A stretch of 64,000 nucleotides of DNA. Origin: Gaeumannomyces sp. JS-464 (Eukaryota; Ascomycota; Sordariomycetes; Magnaporthales; Magnaporthaceae). The notes beneath the pieces were generated by a model. It did no database searches, was not told the origin of the DNA, and saw only the letters and a program-made list of their open reading frames with translations. The translations under genes were made by a program, and so were the position numbers. The stretch spans positions 14,403,501 through 14,467,500 of the forward strand of contig NGZR01000001.1 of NCBI GenBank assembly GCA_002197995.1, in the 5' to 3' direction. Shown here one piece after another: positions 1 through 11,104 of this stretch. Each line of letters starts with the position of its first letter. The stretch's first letter is position 1.

Positions 1-2400
1 CTTAATATTAGTAAAAACTGTAAATAGGAATAATAAAAAGTGGGGTAATGCCTAGTTAAACGCTCGTAAAATTAAGTAACGCCGATTTAAATGCGCGTAA
101 TAATGGTAAACAAGCTTAATAAAAATTTATTAAGCCGTGCGTTTGTTAATTTATAAAAATAAAAAAGAACGAATCGCGAGTATAACTTATAAAGCCTGGC
201 TTAGGATATATAAAAGGCTGTAAGCTGCTTTAATCGTTGTGATTTTGGATTAGCTTTTTATACTTATAACGCTTTAACTAACTGCTTACTTGCCGATTTC
301 CGCTTTCCCATTTTGCTAATCGTTTAACCGCCGCGATGGCGTCCTTTCGCTTTTTTTGGATTTAACTAAGGAAAATCCGTCGCTAAAGTTTAAATTGGCA
401 TTAAAACGGTTTTAAACAATAGCGTTAAAAGGACTCGTGCTAAAAAGGGAAAAGGTAAAACTCTTGCTCGCCCGCGTTTTGCAAAAGGCAAATAAAAATC
501 GTTTTTATACTTAAATTGCTTTAACTTTTTTTGGCCGGTAAGTTTAATAAAATTAGGTGCTTTAATACGGAGCCGGCCGGCAACCGTTGCTAGTTTTATG
601 CTTTTGGTTATTCGTGCCAGCCGGTGTAAGTGATTTTTTAAGCCTTAATTTGCTAATTTTTTACGCTAACAACCAGTAGTTTTAAAATCGTAATAGCTTT
701 AGCTAAAAAGTTTATAGCTAAATATTTTCGCGAAATTACTATTAATAAAGTATAATGTGTTAATAGGAGTATAATACTCCTGTTAAATCGGCACGGAGAT
801 TTCCAAAAGTAATAAACAATAATTTCGTAAATTTGGGGAAAGGTTTTGTAGTTATGCATGTCGAAAAAGGAAATCTATTTGCTAAAGGTAGGTTAAAAAA
901 CCGGATATATATACAAATATCGGGATTACAAAAAACCCGATCTTATGCTTTACCGAGCATTATTCCGTGGGTTTCGGGATCGGAAATCCGAAATTCTCCG
1001 CCTTTTTCCTAAGGTGCACGCGCACTACCGGCGATAAACCAACACCGGCGACTTTTTTTTTATACGCGGGCACTAAAGGGTCCCTCCCTACATTAGGGCG
1101 CCGGTGCGGAAATCTAGCAAATTTTACACCGGCTGAAATAAAGGGAATAAACAAAAGGAAAGCTGAATTTGGTAATTTGGCACTTTAAAAGGAATAAATA
1201 ACCTCCCGTTATTAAGGTTACCACCGTTAATTAACAGTCGTTAAAACAATAAAAAGGCTAACTAATTAAAAAGCTATGCCCGGCGCGTTGCGAAGCGCCA
1301 AGTGCTGCGATAAAAAATTACAATAGCAGTAAATAGCTTTAGGTGGGCTATTTAGGCTATTAACTTTGGAAAGGATAATAGCAAAGGTGCGGAGGGTGAT
1401 TTTTAAAAGCCTAATTGTAAGCTTATAAAAAGCGCACCTTCCGCCTTTTTGTCGCGCCGGTTAACCTTTACTCGTAATTAGCGTTATTAACTTGCCGCCC
1501 TTTTATATCGCCTTTTTTGTTATTACCGCATTTTTTATCTGTAATATTTTTAACCGCTTTATTTAATCACTTTTTCGTTTGTTAAATCGTTTCTTCCTGC
1601 CTTTCGCCGCTTTGTTATCACTATAAGCCCGAAACGCGATATTGTAATCCCCGGCGAGCGCGTTAGTAAAAAGCTCCGCAAAATGCCAGCTAACGATATC
1701 GGGGTTAAAAGTTCGCATCGCTTTTCAAATTAGCCTGCGGCTATTTAAAATATCGCGATACTACTACCGCCGCCGCCGCCGCTTGCCGATCCTGCCGATT
1801 AGCAGCTTATTAACCCGTCCGTTAACGATACTTTTACTAATGCCCAAAAGGAAGTCGTTATTGCTGCCCGTTTAGCCTAGGAAAAAATCCCGCTTTTTGC
1901 AAATCCTTTTTGCGATGCTTCGCTTAATTTGTTTAAAGTTCCAATTGCCGGTCCCGCCGCCGTTAGCTTCGATAAGGTTAACCTTAACGACGACCCGTTC
2001 GGCGATTTCGACGATCTTTCCAATTCCCTCGATAATTTAAGTTTAAGCGATTAGAAAAACTCGTCGTTTAATAAAAAGGAGCTTTAAAAGCGCCGTCGGG
2101 CGATTAAAAAGGGCAAGCAGCCCGAAAAGGCTAAGCCGGCCAAAAAGGGCACGCCGGTTAAAAAGGCTAAAAAAGCCAGGAAGGGCAAAGTTAATAAAGC
2201 TGGTGAAAAAATCGTTAGGCGCGGTAAAAAGGGCGCTAAAAGATCGCTATTTTGCCTGGGCTGCTCGCGGTTTGCTTTTACCGGCAAAATAAAAAAAAGG
2301 ATGGTTGCCGTAATACCGATCCTTTTATAAATCGTTATTAGCTTTGCGCTTCGGGTTACTCGTGTAATCCTATGTAAGTTTTTTAATTTAACAAATTTAT
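1..2400. other. RIP-degraded AT-rich DNA with unidentified plus-strand ORF remnants
   Basis: The stretch is dense in TpA, with stop codons TAA/TAG in every frame, as left by RIP. Two plus-strand remnants still look protein-like: one starting near ATG 336 and running to about 500, and one from about 1824 to 2300 that ends in a lysine-rich segment followed by a Cys-x2-Cys pair. Reading through TAG/TAA as former CAG/CAA/TGG gives a continuous frame of unknown family, probably a transposon ORF. I do not recognise it and could not define terminal repeats. No cellular gene is visible. Confidence 0.5.
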
Positions 2401-5400
2401 TTCCTGTAATCGTTTTTTAACTATTTATTGCTTTTAGTTCTTCCATTATTTTTCGCATCGGCTTTAAGTTTTGGAAAAAGTACATTGCCGGTAATAGTTC
2501 GGCTGTTATAAGTTAATCCTTAAGTTTAATGCTTTAAACGCGCTTATTAATAAGGTTTATTTAAGCGTTTAAAAAATAAATCGCTTTTATATCGCTACGA
2601 AAGAAATAATTAGGCTTTGGGAAAAAATTAATGGAAATTAGCAAAACGTTAATGCTAATTTTTAAAATATAACTTTTGCTAAGCGTAAAACGGCTGGAAA
2701 AGCCGCTTTTATCCGCATATAGAATACCGCTGTTTTGTTTGGATAGTTTGCTTGTAATAGTGTTAAAAAGTAAAAGAAATTTAAAAAGTCGGATTTGTCG
2801 TTTTATTTTGGTTATTTGCAATTTCCTTTAATCGTTAAAAGCTATTTTATTTATAATGCGTTGTTTTTAAAATTAAGCGTTTTAAAACTATAATTAAAAT
2901 CGATTTATTATAACTTTAACTTTTTTTATTTGTAATTTCGCTTTATTTAACTTTTAATTTTAATAGTAATTCGGTTACTGCTTACGAGATTTTCCAAAGC
3001 GTGGTTTGGCTAATTTTTGGTTATCGCGTTTACCGGATTGTTTGCTTTTAAAATCCACCTAATTTTATTTATTTCGCGCTTTTTATACAACTCCTGGAAA
3101 GTTATAATATTTATTATTAGGCGTTTTTCCGTCGTTATGCTAAGTTAAACCAGGCATTAATAAAGCGAAAAACTATTTATGCAAATTACCATTTTATAAA
3201 GGGCTATCCCGAGTTTTTTAAAAGTCGTTGCGAGCGTTGTTTTTAAAACATAGCTAATATCGAAGCCGCTAATTATACCGTAAATTTCGCTTATAAAAAC
3301 GCTTCGTATAACCTTTTTGCATTTTATAAAGCTCCAATGCAAAATATTACTTTGGATTTGGAAATTGCTTTTTTATTTTATAATTACTTTATTACTTAAA
3401 ATAACCACGAATCCGATTTGCGAATTAAGGTTTTTGTTATTAGCAAAAAACCCGTTAATAAATACGTATAAGTTAGCTATTTCGAGGTTTATAAGGATAT
3501 ATTTAAGGCTTTTATTTAAATTGTCGATTTGCTAACGTATCCTTTTGTTAAGCTTAAATACGTTTAAATCGGTAGGCTTTTTCGCTTATACGGTTATAAA
3601 ATAATTAAAAACCGCTTTTGGCTGGCATATCGAGCTAATATATACTCCCCGCGCGCGTTAAACCACGTATTGCTATTAAGCATTTGCCGTTTTAGCGTTT
3701 ACCAGTTTAAAGCGATTAGCTTATCTTTTTTGGTACATTTTAACGCATAATTCGCTAATCGTAATCTTGCTTTCGTTAAAATGGCTTTTATCGCCGAAGT
3801 TAAAAATGGTGCGAGGTTTTGCTTTAAAATTTGCTTTTTTAAATGCCGTTTCCTTTTTTTTTAGGAATTTTATAGTTGTTAAGTTTAGCGTATCGTTAGT
3901 TTGCATTTTAATTATTCCGCAGCTTTAATCGATTTTTAAAACGAGCAAATACGGATTATAGTTAAAAATGGCATAATTTAATCGTTTTTTATAGTGCTTT
4001 TAATACGTAACGAACTAATGCAATCCTGCTTTTGCCAATTCGTAAAGCGAACGGATTAAACGAAGGCAGGTTCCCGATGGGTATCGGTGTTCCAATTTTT
4101 TAAGGAATTGCACGTAAACCTCTTTTTAGAACTTTGTTATAAATTGGGTGTAAGTTTAGCTAATATTTCGGATTATAACTAGCTAACCGCGTTGTTTAAA
4201 CGCTAAAGCGAACGCGAGGATTAGTTTTTAGCTATATCGTATAATTGTTAGCGATTAAGTAAAAAGGGTTTTTTTTCGGCATCGTTATAGCTTTAAATTA
4301 CGAGTTTTAACTTTTCGTAAAGTGTTTCCTTTATACTTTTAACTTTTTTAACCATACGGGATCCGAAAAGTTTAGCGTTATTAATGTTTTATATGCTGCT
4401 TAAAACGAGCACTCTATTAGCTAGGAGGTTTTTAACTTCCTCCTAATCGAATTGCTTAAATAGTCGGCCGATAGCTTTAATTTTGCCTTATTGTCGGTAT
4501 AAAAGCGTAAAGTGCAATAATTCCGTTTTTTTGGCGTTTAGGAAAGCTTCGGATAGGTATACGTAAACCTGTTTTGCGCTTTTTTTGCCGGGGCGACCTA
4601 AGCCTCGTCGGGGTGTCGGTGTTTCGCTTGCAAATGTTTTAGCAAGTGGCGTTTTTGGAGGTTAGCTTTTGCCTTATCGTTTTAGCGGTTTAAGTGGTAT
4701 GTTAATTTTTAAATCGCTTTCGCTGCTATTTATCGCGCTTTCCTCGGGCTTTTTGTTTTTGTTTTCGCGCGGTTTACCTCGAAGGCGTAGCAAGGGTGGT
4801 TTAAGGTATTCGAACGGTGTTAGCGTTTTTTTTTAAACCTTTCGTTTGCTGCTTTACTAAGCGGTAATACGGCTTACAAACGGTGGTTTGGAACGTTACG
4901 GCGCCGTTAATTATATTTACGGTTACGAAGTTTTCGCCTATTAATAAAACTTTAAATGGGCCAATCCATTTCCCTTTTTCGCGCTATACGAAAACCTCGC
5001 TTTTTAAAGCTAAAAAGTTTGGTAATAAACCTTAAATGCTTAGCCCGTTTTGTATATTAAAAGCGTTGTTTACCTTTCGTTTGGCATAATATTTGCGCAA
5101 TTTAGTTATAGTTTTAATAATCGCTGCCGCTTTTTGGATTTGGCTTTTTAACGGGGGCGAGTTGGTAGTAATACGAAGCATTGCTTTAAAAACGAGCAAT
5201 GTTAGTATAAAGCCGTTCGGGTTAACCGTGTCGTTTACGGTTTTTATTGCTTTTTAAAGCATTAATTCGGGCTGTAAATTTGGGCATTTTTTCCGGATAA
5301 TATTATAAGCGCGGCGGAAAAGGGCGTGGTACTTTTTAACTTTGCCTATTAACCAGTAGGCTTTTATTGGAACCTAGTAATAGGTAATCCTAAAAAGCTT

Positions 5401-8130
5401 TGCTTTCGCTTAAAATTCACTCGCAGTAAAGTTAGTTCCGGCGTTGTAAAATAGTAAGTTTAAAAGATTTAGGTACGTGTTTAACTAGCAGCGCTTAAGC
5501 GCTTTTTATATTTCTTTCGCCGATACGCCGTTTATAAAAGTCGCGGCGTTAAATGCGGTGTTTATATCGATTATATAAAGCGTTTACCTCCTGTTTATTT
5601 GCACTAAATTAACGATAATTTCGTAGTTAAAGTTAACGTCGTTTTTTAGTGCAAATTTAAACCGCTATAGTTTTAAGCCTAATTTTTAACAATGGTGGCA
5701 TACCCGTTTAATTATTTATAAAGCGTTGCGATTAGCGTTATGCCCGGCTTAGTTAAGTAATTTCCAAAGCCGATCCACGGATAGGTAGCCGAAGCGCTTA
5801 TGTAAACGCCGTAGCTTTACTTTCGTAAAAAACGCTAATTATACGCTCGCTGGTTTTGTTATAAACGAAACGCTTATAATAAAATAGGCGATTTAATTTA
5901 AAAATAACTAAAAGTGGCCGTGTTTTTTTATAATCGGGACGCGTTTACCGAGTTTAATTACGAGCTCGTTGCGCGTATTATTAAGGTAAACACCGAGCCG
6001 TTCATATCGTTAATGCAAAAAAGGAACGGCGTTAGCGTTAAAATAATATGAAAAGTGATTTTGCTTATCGGGGTTAATAAGCTAATTTCCCTAATGCTGG
6101 AAATAGCATTTCCTAATCTAAAACGCACGTTATAACGTGGTTTATCGGTCGTTAAAGCGAAATTAGGCAAATAGCGTTACAAAGCCCGGAATTGGCTTTT
6201 TCCTGCAGTTAATACTTTTACCGCACCGGTATTAGGGATAATGCCGCACTATTAGTTTCTGCTAAAAAGCACGTATTATTAAAAAGCCTGCTTTTTAAAA
6301 GCTATGTTCGGCGGGGTTAATGCTTGCTAAGTTTTAAAAGTATAAAGGCGATAAAAAAACGCTTTATTAGCGAAATAGGCCGCGTTTCCGGGGGTTATAA
6401 AAAGTGCTAGTCCTATATAGTGCGTGTAAAAAGTTAACCTTTTGTCGTCCCCGTTGCTCGACTAATCGCTAAGCTCGGCGGTTTATTAATCGCTTGGCTT
6501 ACTTTTTTAGCGATTTATGTTAATATTGCTATCGTTTTCGACGTTTATTAGGAAGCGTATATAGCCTTTTTTAGATTTTCCGCGAGTTTCGCGGTCCTGG
6601 ATCCACTGTTTTTTAAATCGCCGTTGTTTTTTTAGCGTGTGCCTTAAGGAACGGCAGCCGTTTTTGCCATAAATGTAGCATTTGTTAAATCGTTTCCATT
6701 ATGCAAATTTGCGATTGCCCGATTTGCCGCCACGGTTGCCAGTTTTGTAATTAAAACGATTTATGTTTTTAAATCGTCGTTTAACAAAAAAAATACCCGA
6801 TAAAGCCACATTTTTTTCCATTTGCATCGTACTTCGCAATTGGGAAAACAATTTTTCGAAGGTTTTTTCCGGTTTGGAAAAAGCCATTTTAAATTTGGGT
6901 ATTTTTTAAATTGCACGAAGGACGCTCGCGACGAGCTGATAATCCTGCTGGTAAGTAAAGCTAAAAAAGCGTTAGCATGCTTTAAGCTTATCGAGCAATA
7001 TTTGGAGGATTTCTATATTGCTTTTGCCGCTATTAGCGCTTTTTAAACGGACCGTATGGAACGTTATTAAGCTTTATTTCGTAAAGTACTGTTGGTGGTT
7101 AATTTTTATATTAAAATGCTGTTGCATTTTTAAATATACGTTTTTAACGGTGTAACTTCGGCTTATTTTTTGCACGAAATAGGCTTCCGCGCGCCCCGTA
7201 AAGCTTATGGGGTAAAGCGCGTGGAGCTTTAAAAGGGGATGCTAAGGCCGTCGCAAATGTTTATAAACATTAAAAGCTTATCGTTAAGGATATCGTATCG
7301 CTCGCTGGAATAGGCTTTAGCTAAGCTTTATATAGCGTTAAAAGCTTTTAGGTTGCTTATGTCGAGCTTTTTAAAAGGTGCGTTAAGCGGTAGCACTATG
7401 CGGTAAGGGTTAATCGTAAGCGAAATTGGTCGGTAAGCTTTTGGCATTAGGGTCGAAAAGGCTAATCGTAAGCGCGGCGATTTAGTTTTTAGCCGCTTTT
7501 AAGCTTAGCGCCATTTCCGCTGGTTAACGTCTTTATTTTAGATTTTTAAAGCCGGGGTTTTCTAAGTAAATTTGCTTCGCAAACTTGGCCTTTTAGGATT
7601 TAAATAGGGTTTGGCCTATTTTATAAGCGGGGGCTGAAATGAGCGCTAATGCCCTTTTAGTGGGTATCGGTTCACTTTCGGCCTAAGCGGATTAAAAGGA
7701 TTTGCGCGCTTTTGGAATTACGGATCCGTTTGTTCCCTATTCGTGGGTTTGTTCCGTAATCGCTTTATTTGCTTAAGTCGTGGATTGGGTAACGCGTTGC
7801 TAAATAGCCGAAGTTGGTTTGACTGGTTATTAAATAGGCGTTGGGGGTTTTAGCGATCTCCCGATCGACTTTTTTTTGGGTTTTTGGATCGTTTACCAGG
7901 TTAGCGAATCTCATCGCTAGGAATGTGCTATAAGGGCCGGGGAGGTTAATTTAACGATTTTTGAAAAACTGGTTAATTGTTTGTTGGAATCTTTTATCCA
8001 CCCTTTCCCAAATCGTGTTGTTTTAGTTTTGGAAGTTTTCGATAAACGCGTTAAGCAAATCGCGTTCGTTAAAGTATATGTTTTTAACCATAAATTTAAT
8101 GATTTAGGTTTCGAAATAAGCGGTAAAAAC
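2400..8130 (-). mobile_element. Degraded Ty1/copia retrotransposon, minus strand
   Basis: Read on the minus strand with RIP stops ignored, the order is that of a copia element. A Gag-like region occupies about 8100-6600 and ends in a CCHC zinc knuckle near 6640-6680. Integrase-like sequence follows around 6400-5000, with a recognisable core near 5540-5600 (motif DINTAFNAATFINGV). RVT_2-type reverse transcriptase comes next at about 4500-3700, then RNase H at about 3345-2960 (IHWSSIKCKR-like start, later ASEIYG-like). The 5' edge stops directly against an unmutated F-box gene at about 8140, and I found no 5' LTR there, so the copy is truncated or joined by a rearrangement. The left limit is only approximate. 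It is not expected to be active. Confidence 0.75.
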
Positions 8131-8131
8131 C

Positions 8132-8758
8132 TTATTTGGGCCATGCCTGGTGGTCCATCCCGCACCCGTCGCAGTGGAGAAACCGAGTGGCGCGCTGCCA
8201 GCGGTCTTGGAAGTCTTCTGAGCGGCGAGCGGCTTCGCAGCCTTGGTAGTAAAAGGGCCGCTTGCCCAGCTGAGCCATTCTCGCGTTTTGGAATAGGTCC
8301 CTTTGCGCGGCCGGCCACAAGATTAAGGAGTCTTCGGCATTGGGGAGGCCTTCGTAGGCCTTGAATGCTGCGCTCCCGGACTCGGTCGAACAGAAGTGTT
8401 GGAGGAACAGGCGTGAGGTGTACCGCAGGCATCCGCGATCCTCCACCTCCAGGTGGGATATGATGATGCGCAGCACGTTGTCGGGAAGGCGATGGAGGGG
8501 ACTCTCGTTGAGATTCTTCAGCGCCGCTGCCACTAGCGGGTCGATGACGCGGGAAGCATCTGAGGGCTGGTCGTGTACCGCGGCGCAGCTTCGGGATGGC
8601 CTGGCCTGGTTGTGACCCGTATCCTTCTCGTTGGAAAAGCTGGTGCCGTATTGGGTAGTGGGTTTCGACTTTTCCACAAGCGGGATCAAGGGTTCCTCCT
8701 CGCCCCTAAGCTGTCGAGAGCTCTCCGGTCCGATGAGCTTGCTTAACTTGTTCCCCAT
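8132..8758 (-). CDS. F-box-like protein, 3' end cut at transposon border
   Basis: The 208-residue product starts at ATG 8758. The N terminus MGNKLSK fits the N-myristoylation pattern (Gly2, Ser6), suggesting membrane attachment. Residues about 20-85 are polar and disordered. An F-box-like segment follows at about 95-125 (LPDNVLRIIISHLEVED), the kind that binds Skp1 in SCF ubiquitin ligases. A CxxC-x-x-xH cluster (CDGCGMDH) sits near the end, typical of fungal F-box-like proteins whose zinc-binding tail continues with further Cys pairs. Here the protein stops six residues later at the exact place where sequence turns AT-rich, so the natural C terminus is missing and the TAA comes from transposon-side DNA. 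Base composition up to the border is normal and shows no RIP leakage. Whether the truncated gene is expressed cannot be told. Confidence 0.6.
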   Translation of the reverse strand: MGNKLSKLIGPESSRQLRGEEEPLIPLVEKSKPTTQYGTSFSNEKDTGHNQARPSRSCAAVHDQPSDASRVIDPLVAAALKNLNESPLHRLPDNVLRIIISHLEVEDRGCLRYTSRLFLQHFCSTESGSAAFKAYEGLPNAEDSLILWPAAQRDLFQNARMAQLGKRPFYYQGCEAARRSEDFQDRWQRATRFLHCDGCGMDHQAWPK

Positions 8759-9197
8759 TGTGATTGTATGTAGATGAATGGATCGACAAGGTTTTTGTGG
8801 ATGGAAAATGACCTGTATGCGAAGGCCGGTTAAGGACTGGTTGGAGAGTGATGTGTGGCGGGGGTATGGAAATGGAGAAAGTAGAAATTGCCCCCGGGCT
8901 GAAGCATTTTTCTTTTTAATTACTTTTCCTTCAGAAGGTAAATTGATAACCAGCCAACCTAACCACATTTTTGCCAGAGGCTATCCCGTGGCTTGGGAGG
9001 CTTGGGAAGTCAGTGTCCCTGCGGCCGGCGAATGGTTGTGGGCAAAAAAGACGGGCTACCTCCTTGCCCTTATTTATCAATATGGCGCGGAAGACCCAGA
9101 ATAGCAAAAGCCAGAGGACACCACCGAACTTGATCTTAGCGGCTCACATCTTCCAAAGATGATACCGTCGGTACCCGTTTCAAACACAACGCGCGTC
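8759..9197. other. Intergenic, divergent promoter region
   Basis: About 440 bp separate the F-box-like gene (leftward) from the small membrane-protein ORF (rightward). The sequence is of mixed composition with a short T-rich stretch near 8910-8930. I see no convincing gene, repeat or named regulatory motif in it. Confidence 0.4.
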
Positions 9198-9584
9198 ATG
9201 TCTTCAGACACATCGTACCTCACCAAGCTAGCCGCCGGAGAGTTCGAAAAGGCTAGGACCGGCTTGATCACGGCGCTGGATCCGCTTGTCAGGTCGGTCA
9301 ACGCATCCAACGACTTGATCAAGCAGATAAAAGCCTGGCACATTTACTTCACTGTCGGATTACTGTGCTGTATGGTTGGGTTCTTGCTCGGTCGCATTGT
9401 TACGAGGAGGAATGAGGTCGTCACAAGCAGCGTCTCGAACAACAGAAGCAGGGCGCGGTCAGGTCATTTGTTAAGCACAGCCCCGACAGGCAACCGGGCT
9501 GGCCACCTCGAGGAAGTCCAAGGGCCCACACAGCCGCGCTCCAACTGGACCACCGCATCTTCTCGACACCAAATCTCGACATAG
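9198..9584 (+). CDS. Small single-pass membrane protein, hypothetical
   Basis: This is an uninterrupted 128-codon frame from ATG 9198; an in-frame ATG at 9159 would add 13 residues. It has a soluble N-terminal half of about 50 residues, one strongly hydrophobic segment (IYFTVGLLCCMVGFLLGRIV) at roughly residues 48-68, then a basic RR pair and a polar Ser/Arg-rich tail. That arrangement (one anchor, positively charged on one side) is coherent for a small tail- or signal-anchored protein. I do not recognise a family. The 3' end could be altered by an unseen intron. Its existence rests only on ORF shape and composition. Confidence 0.35.
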   Translation: MSSDTSYLTKLAAGEFEKARTGLITALDPLVRSVNASNDLIKQIKAWHIYFTVGLLCCMVGFLLGRIVTRRNEVVTSSVSNNRSRARSGHLLSTAPTGNRAGHLEEVQGPTQPRSNWTTASSRHQIST

Positions 9585-9625
9585 CCACGGATGGCACGAC
9601 AACCGCTCTCCTTCACCCATCTCCT

Positions 9626-9940
9626 CTATATCACCCGGAACATGTTGGACTTGACACCCCTTTTCAGCCCCTCGGCCTTACCGTTCTCGTACTCGACCCC
9701 GGAAGAGCCGCCGTGGACGGAGAAGCGCTCGAGCTTGCGGCGGAGCTCCTCGTCTAGCTCAGCCATGTCTTCTTCGCCCCTGTGCTCGGGCTCGCAGGCT
9801 TGTTTTCTTGGTTGGACGACGATGGACTTGTGGTGATGCTCGGCGTTGCGGCATTGTGGTGCTTCCCCGACTGGGAAGTTGGCTGTGGCTGCACGTGGGG
9901 AGCGCAGGTGGTGCGAGTGATGGGCCGGCGTGGTGGGCAT
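9626..9940 (-). CDS. Small hypothetical protein with conserved-looking C terminus
   Basis: The minus-strand frame of up to 104 codons has a poorly structured N-terminal part (His/Pro/Ala) and an ordered, charged end: a helix-like EELRRKLERF segment, then SVHGG, VEYENGK and a terminal NMFRVI. The C-terminal block has the look of a short conserved fungal domain, whereas the N-terminal 55 residues may be in the wrong frame or belong to an intron. It lies about 235 bp downstream of the methyltransferase on the same strand. Function is unknown, and the start is uncertain. Confidence 0.3.
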   Translation of the reverse strand: MPTTPAHHSHHLRSPRAATANFPVGEAPQCRNAEHHHKSIVVQPRKQACEPEHRGEEDMAELDEELRRKLERFSVHGGSSGVEYENGKAEGLKRGVKSNMFRVI

Positions 9941-10174
9941 AGCATGGGTGGCGCCCAGGGTGGTCCCATGGAGGAGAAGCTGTTGGCACTGACCAGGAAT
10001 TTGGAAGAGCAGACAATGTAAACGACACGGTCACGGGAACGAGCCGAGGTACAGCAGGATCCTGCCTCCTGCGGGTTGTGCCGGCCCGAAGACGATGTTC
10101 AAGAGAGGAAAGAAACTAATATCCAATTGCGCCTGCTCCATCGACCACGTATCCAAGGGACGTATCTATAATAT

Positions 10175-11104
10175 CTATTTTGTCTTTGCACCTTCCACCG
10201 CTGCCCCAGGCTTCGTGGCGGTGACGGCCACATATCTCCAGTACTCCTGCCCCAGCAGGCCCCCGGCGCCGGCGACGGTGTTGATAAAGTATCTCTGCAG
10301 GCCCAGCAGGCGCACAAAGATGGCGGGGATGACGGCTAGGTAGTAGAACAGGCGCAGCATGGGGCGGATGTTCTGCGAGTAGTCGTACACTTGCACATCC
10401 TCGAAGCCGGCGTCGTGCAGCATGTCCTCGAACAGACCCTTCTTGGAACGCATGCACGTCGGCATGGCGGCGAACTCGTTGACTGTCTTCATCTCGTTGG
10501 CGAGGAAGCCGAGCTGCCCCTCGACCAGCGACTCCATGTCGTGGTCGTACTCGAACAGCGCCACGCGCCCGCCGGGCCGGAGGACACGGTGGAACCCGGC
10601 CAGCACAGCCTCCGGGTCCGTCGCGTGCACAAACGTCTCCATCGTGTAGATGCCGTCGTGCGACTCGTCCGCCAGGGTCTCGAGGTGGTGGTAGTCCATC
10701 TTCTGCACCGTCACCTGGCCCTCGGGCAGCCCCGCGCGCGCAATGTTCCGCCGCGCCTTGACGATGTGGTGGTCGATGACGTCGATGCCAGTGATGCGCA
10801 TGCCCTTGTTGCGCGCCAGGAAGAGCGCAACGTGGGCGACGCCGCAGCCGGCGTCGAGCAGCTGAGACCCGGCGGGGAGCGCCAGCACCTCGGCCAGCTT
10901 CTCCTCCATAGCCCGCAGAGCGCGGCCGATGGGGAAGGGGAACGAGCTCCCGCTGGCGTAGTATCCGAAGTGGCGGGTGCCGCCGAGTAGGAGCCGGTAG
11001 CCGAGCCGGGACTCGAAGGACTGGTAGTAGGATTGGAGGGCCGGGTTGTTGTCGATGATGACTTCGGCCGGCGGCGCGTCGGTAGTCGGGGCGCTGGAGG
11101 CCAT
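10175..11104 (-). CDS. SAM-dependent methyltransferase, sterol methyltransferase-like
   Basis: The product has 309 residues and no introns. A class I Rossmann methyltransferase fold is indicated by motif I (LLDAGCGVAHVALFLA, about residues 99-114) for S-adenosylmethionine binding, an acidic post-I residue in GIDVIDHH, and motif IV/V around DGIYTMETFVHA. The segment HFGYY near residue 45 and the C-terminal region resemble the Erg6 sterol 24-C-methyltransferase subgroup (methyltransferase_11 plus a sterol-MT-type C-terminal part). It is shorter than true Erg6 (about 370-380 residues), so it is more likely an Erg6-like paralogue acting on a sterol, terpenoid or other small lipophilic substrate. 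A hydrophobic stretch near residues 255-285 could associate with membrane. The start at 11104 places the conserved domain fully in frame. Confidence 0.8.
   Translation of the reverse strand: MASSAPTTDAPPAEVIIDNNPALQSYYQSFESRLGYRLLLGGTRHFGYYASGSSFPFPIGRALRAMEEKLAEVLALPAGSQLLDAGCGVAHVALFLARNKGMRITGIDVIDHHIVKARRNIARAGLPEGQVTVQKMDYHHLETLADESHDGIYTMETFVHATDPEAVLAGFHRVLRPGGRVALFEYDHDMESLVEGQLGFLANEMKTVNEFAAMPTCMRSKKGLFEDMLHDAGFEDVQVYDYSQNIRPMLRLFYYLAVIPAIFVRLLGLQRYFINTVAGAGGLLGQEYWRYVAVTATKPGAAVEGAKTK

Noticed and set aside
10391..10990. 199-codon plus-strand ORF
   Set aside because: Mirror frame of the methyltransferase, rich in Val/His/Leu/Arg as expected for antisense of GC-rich coding DNA.
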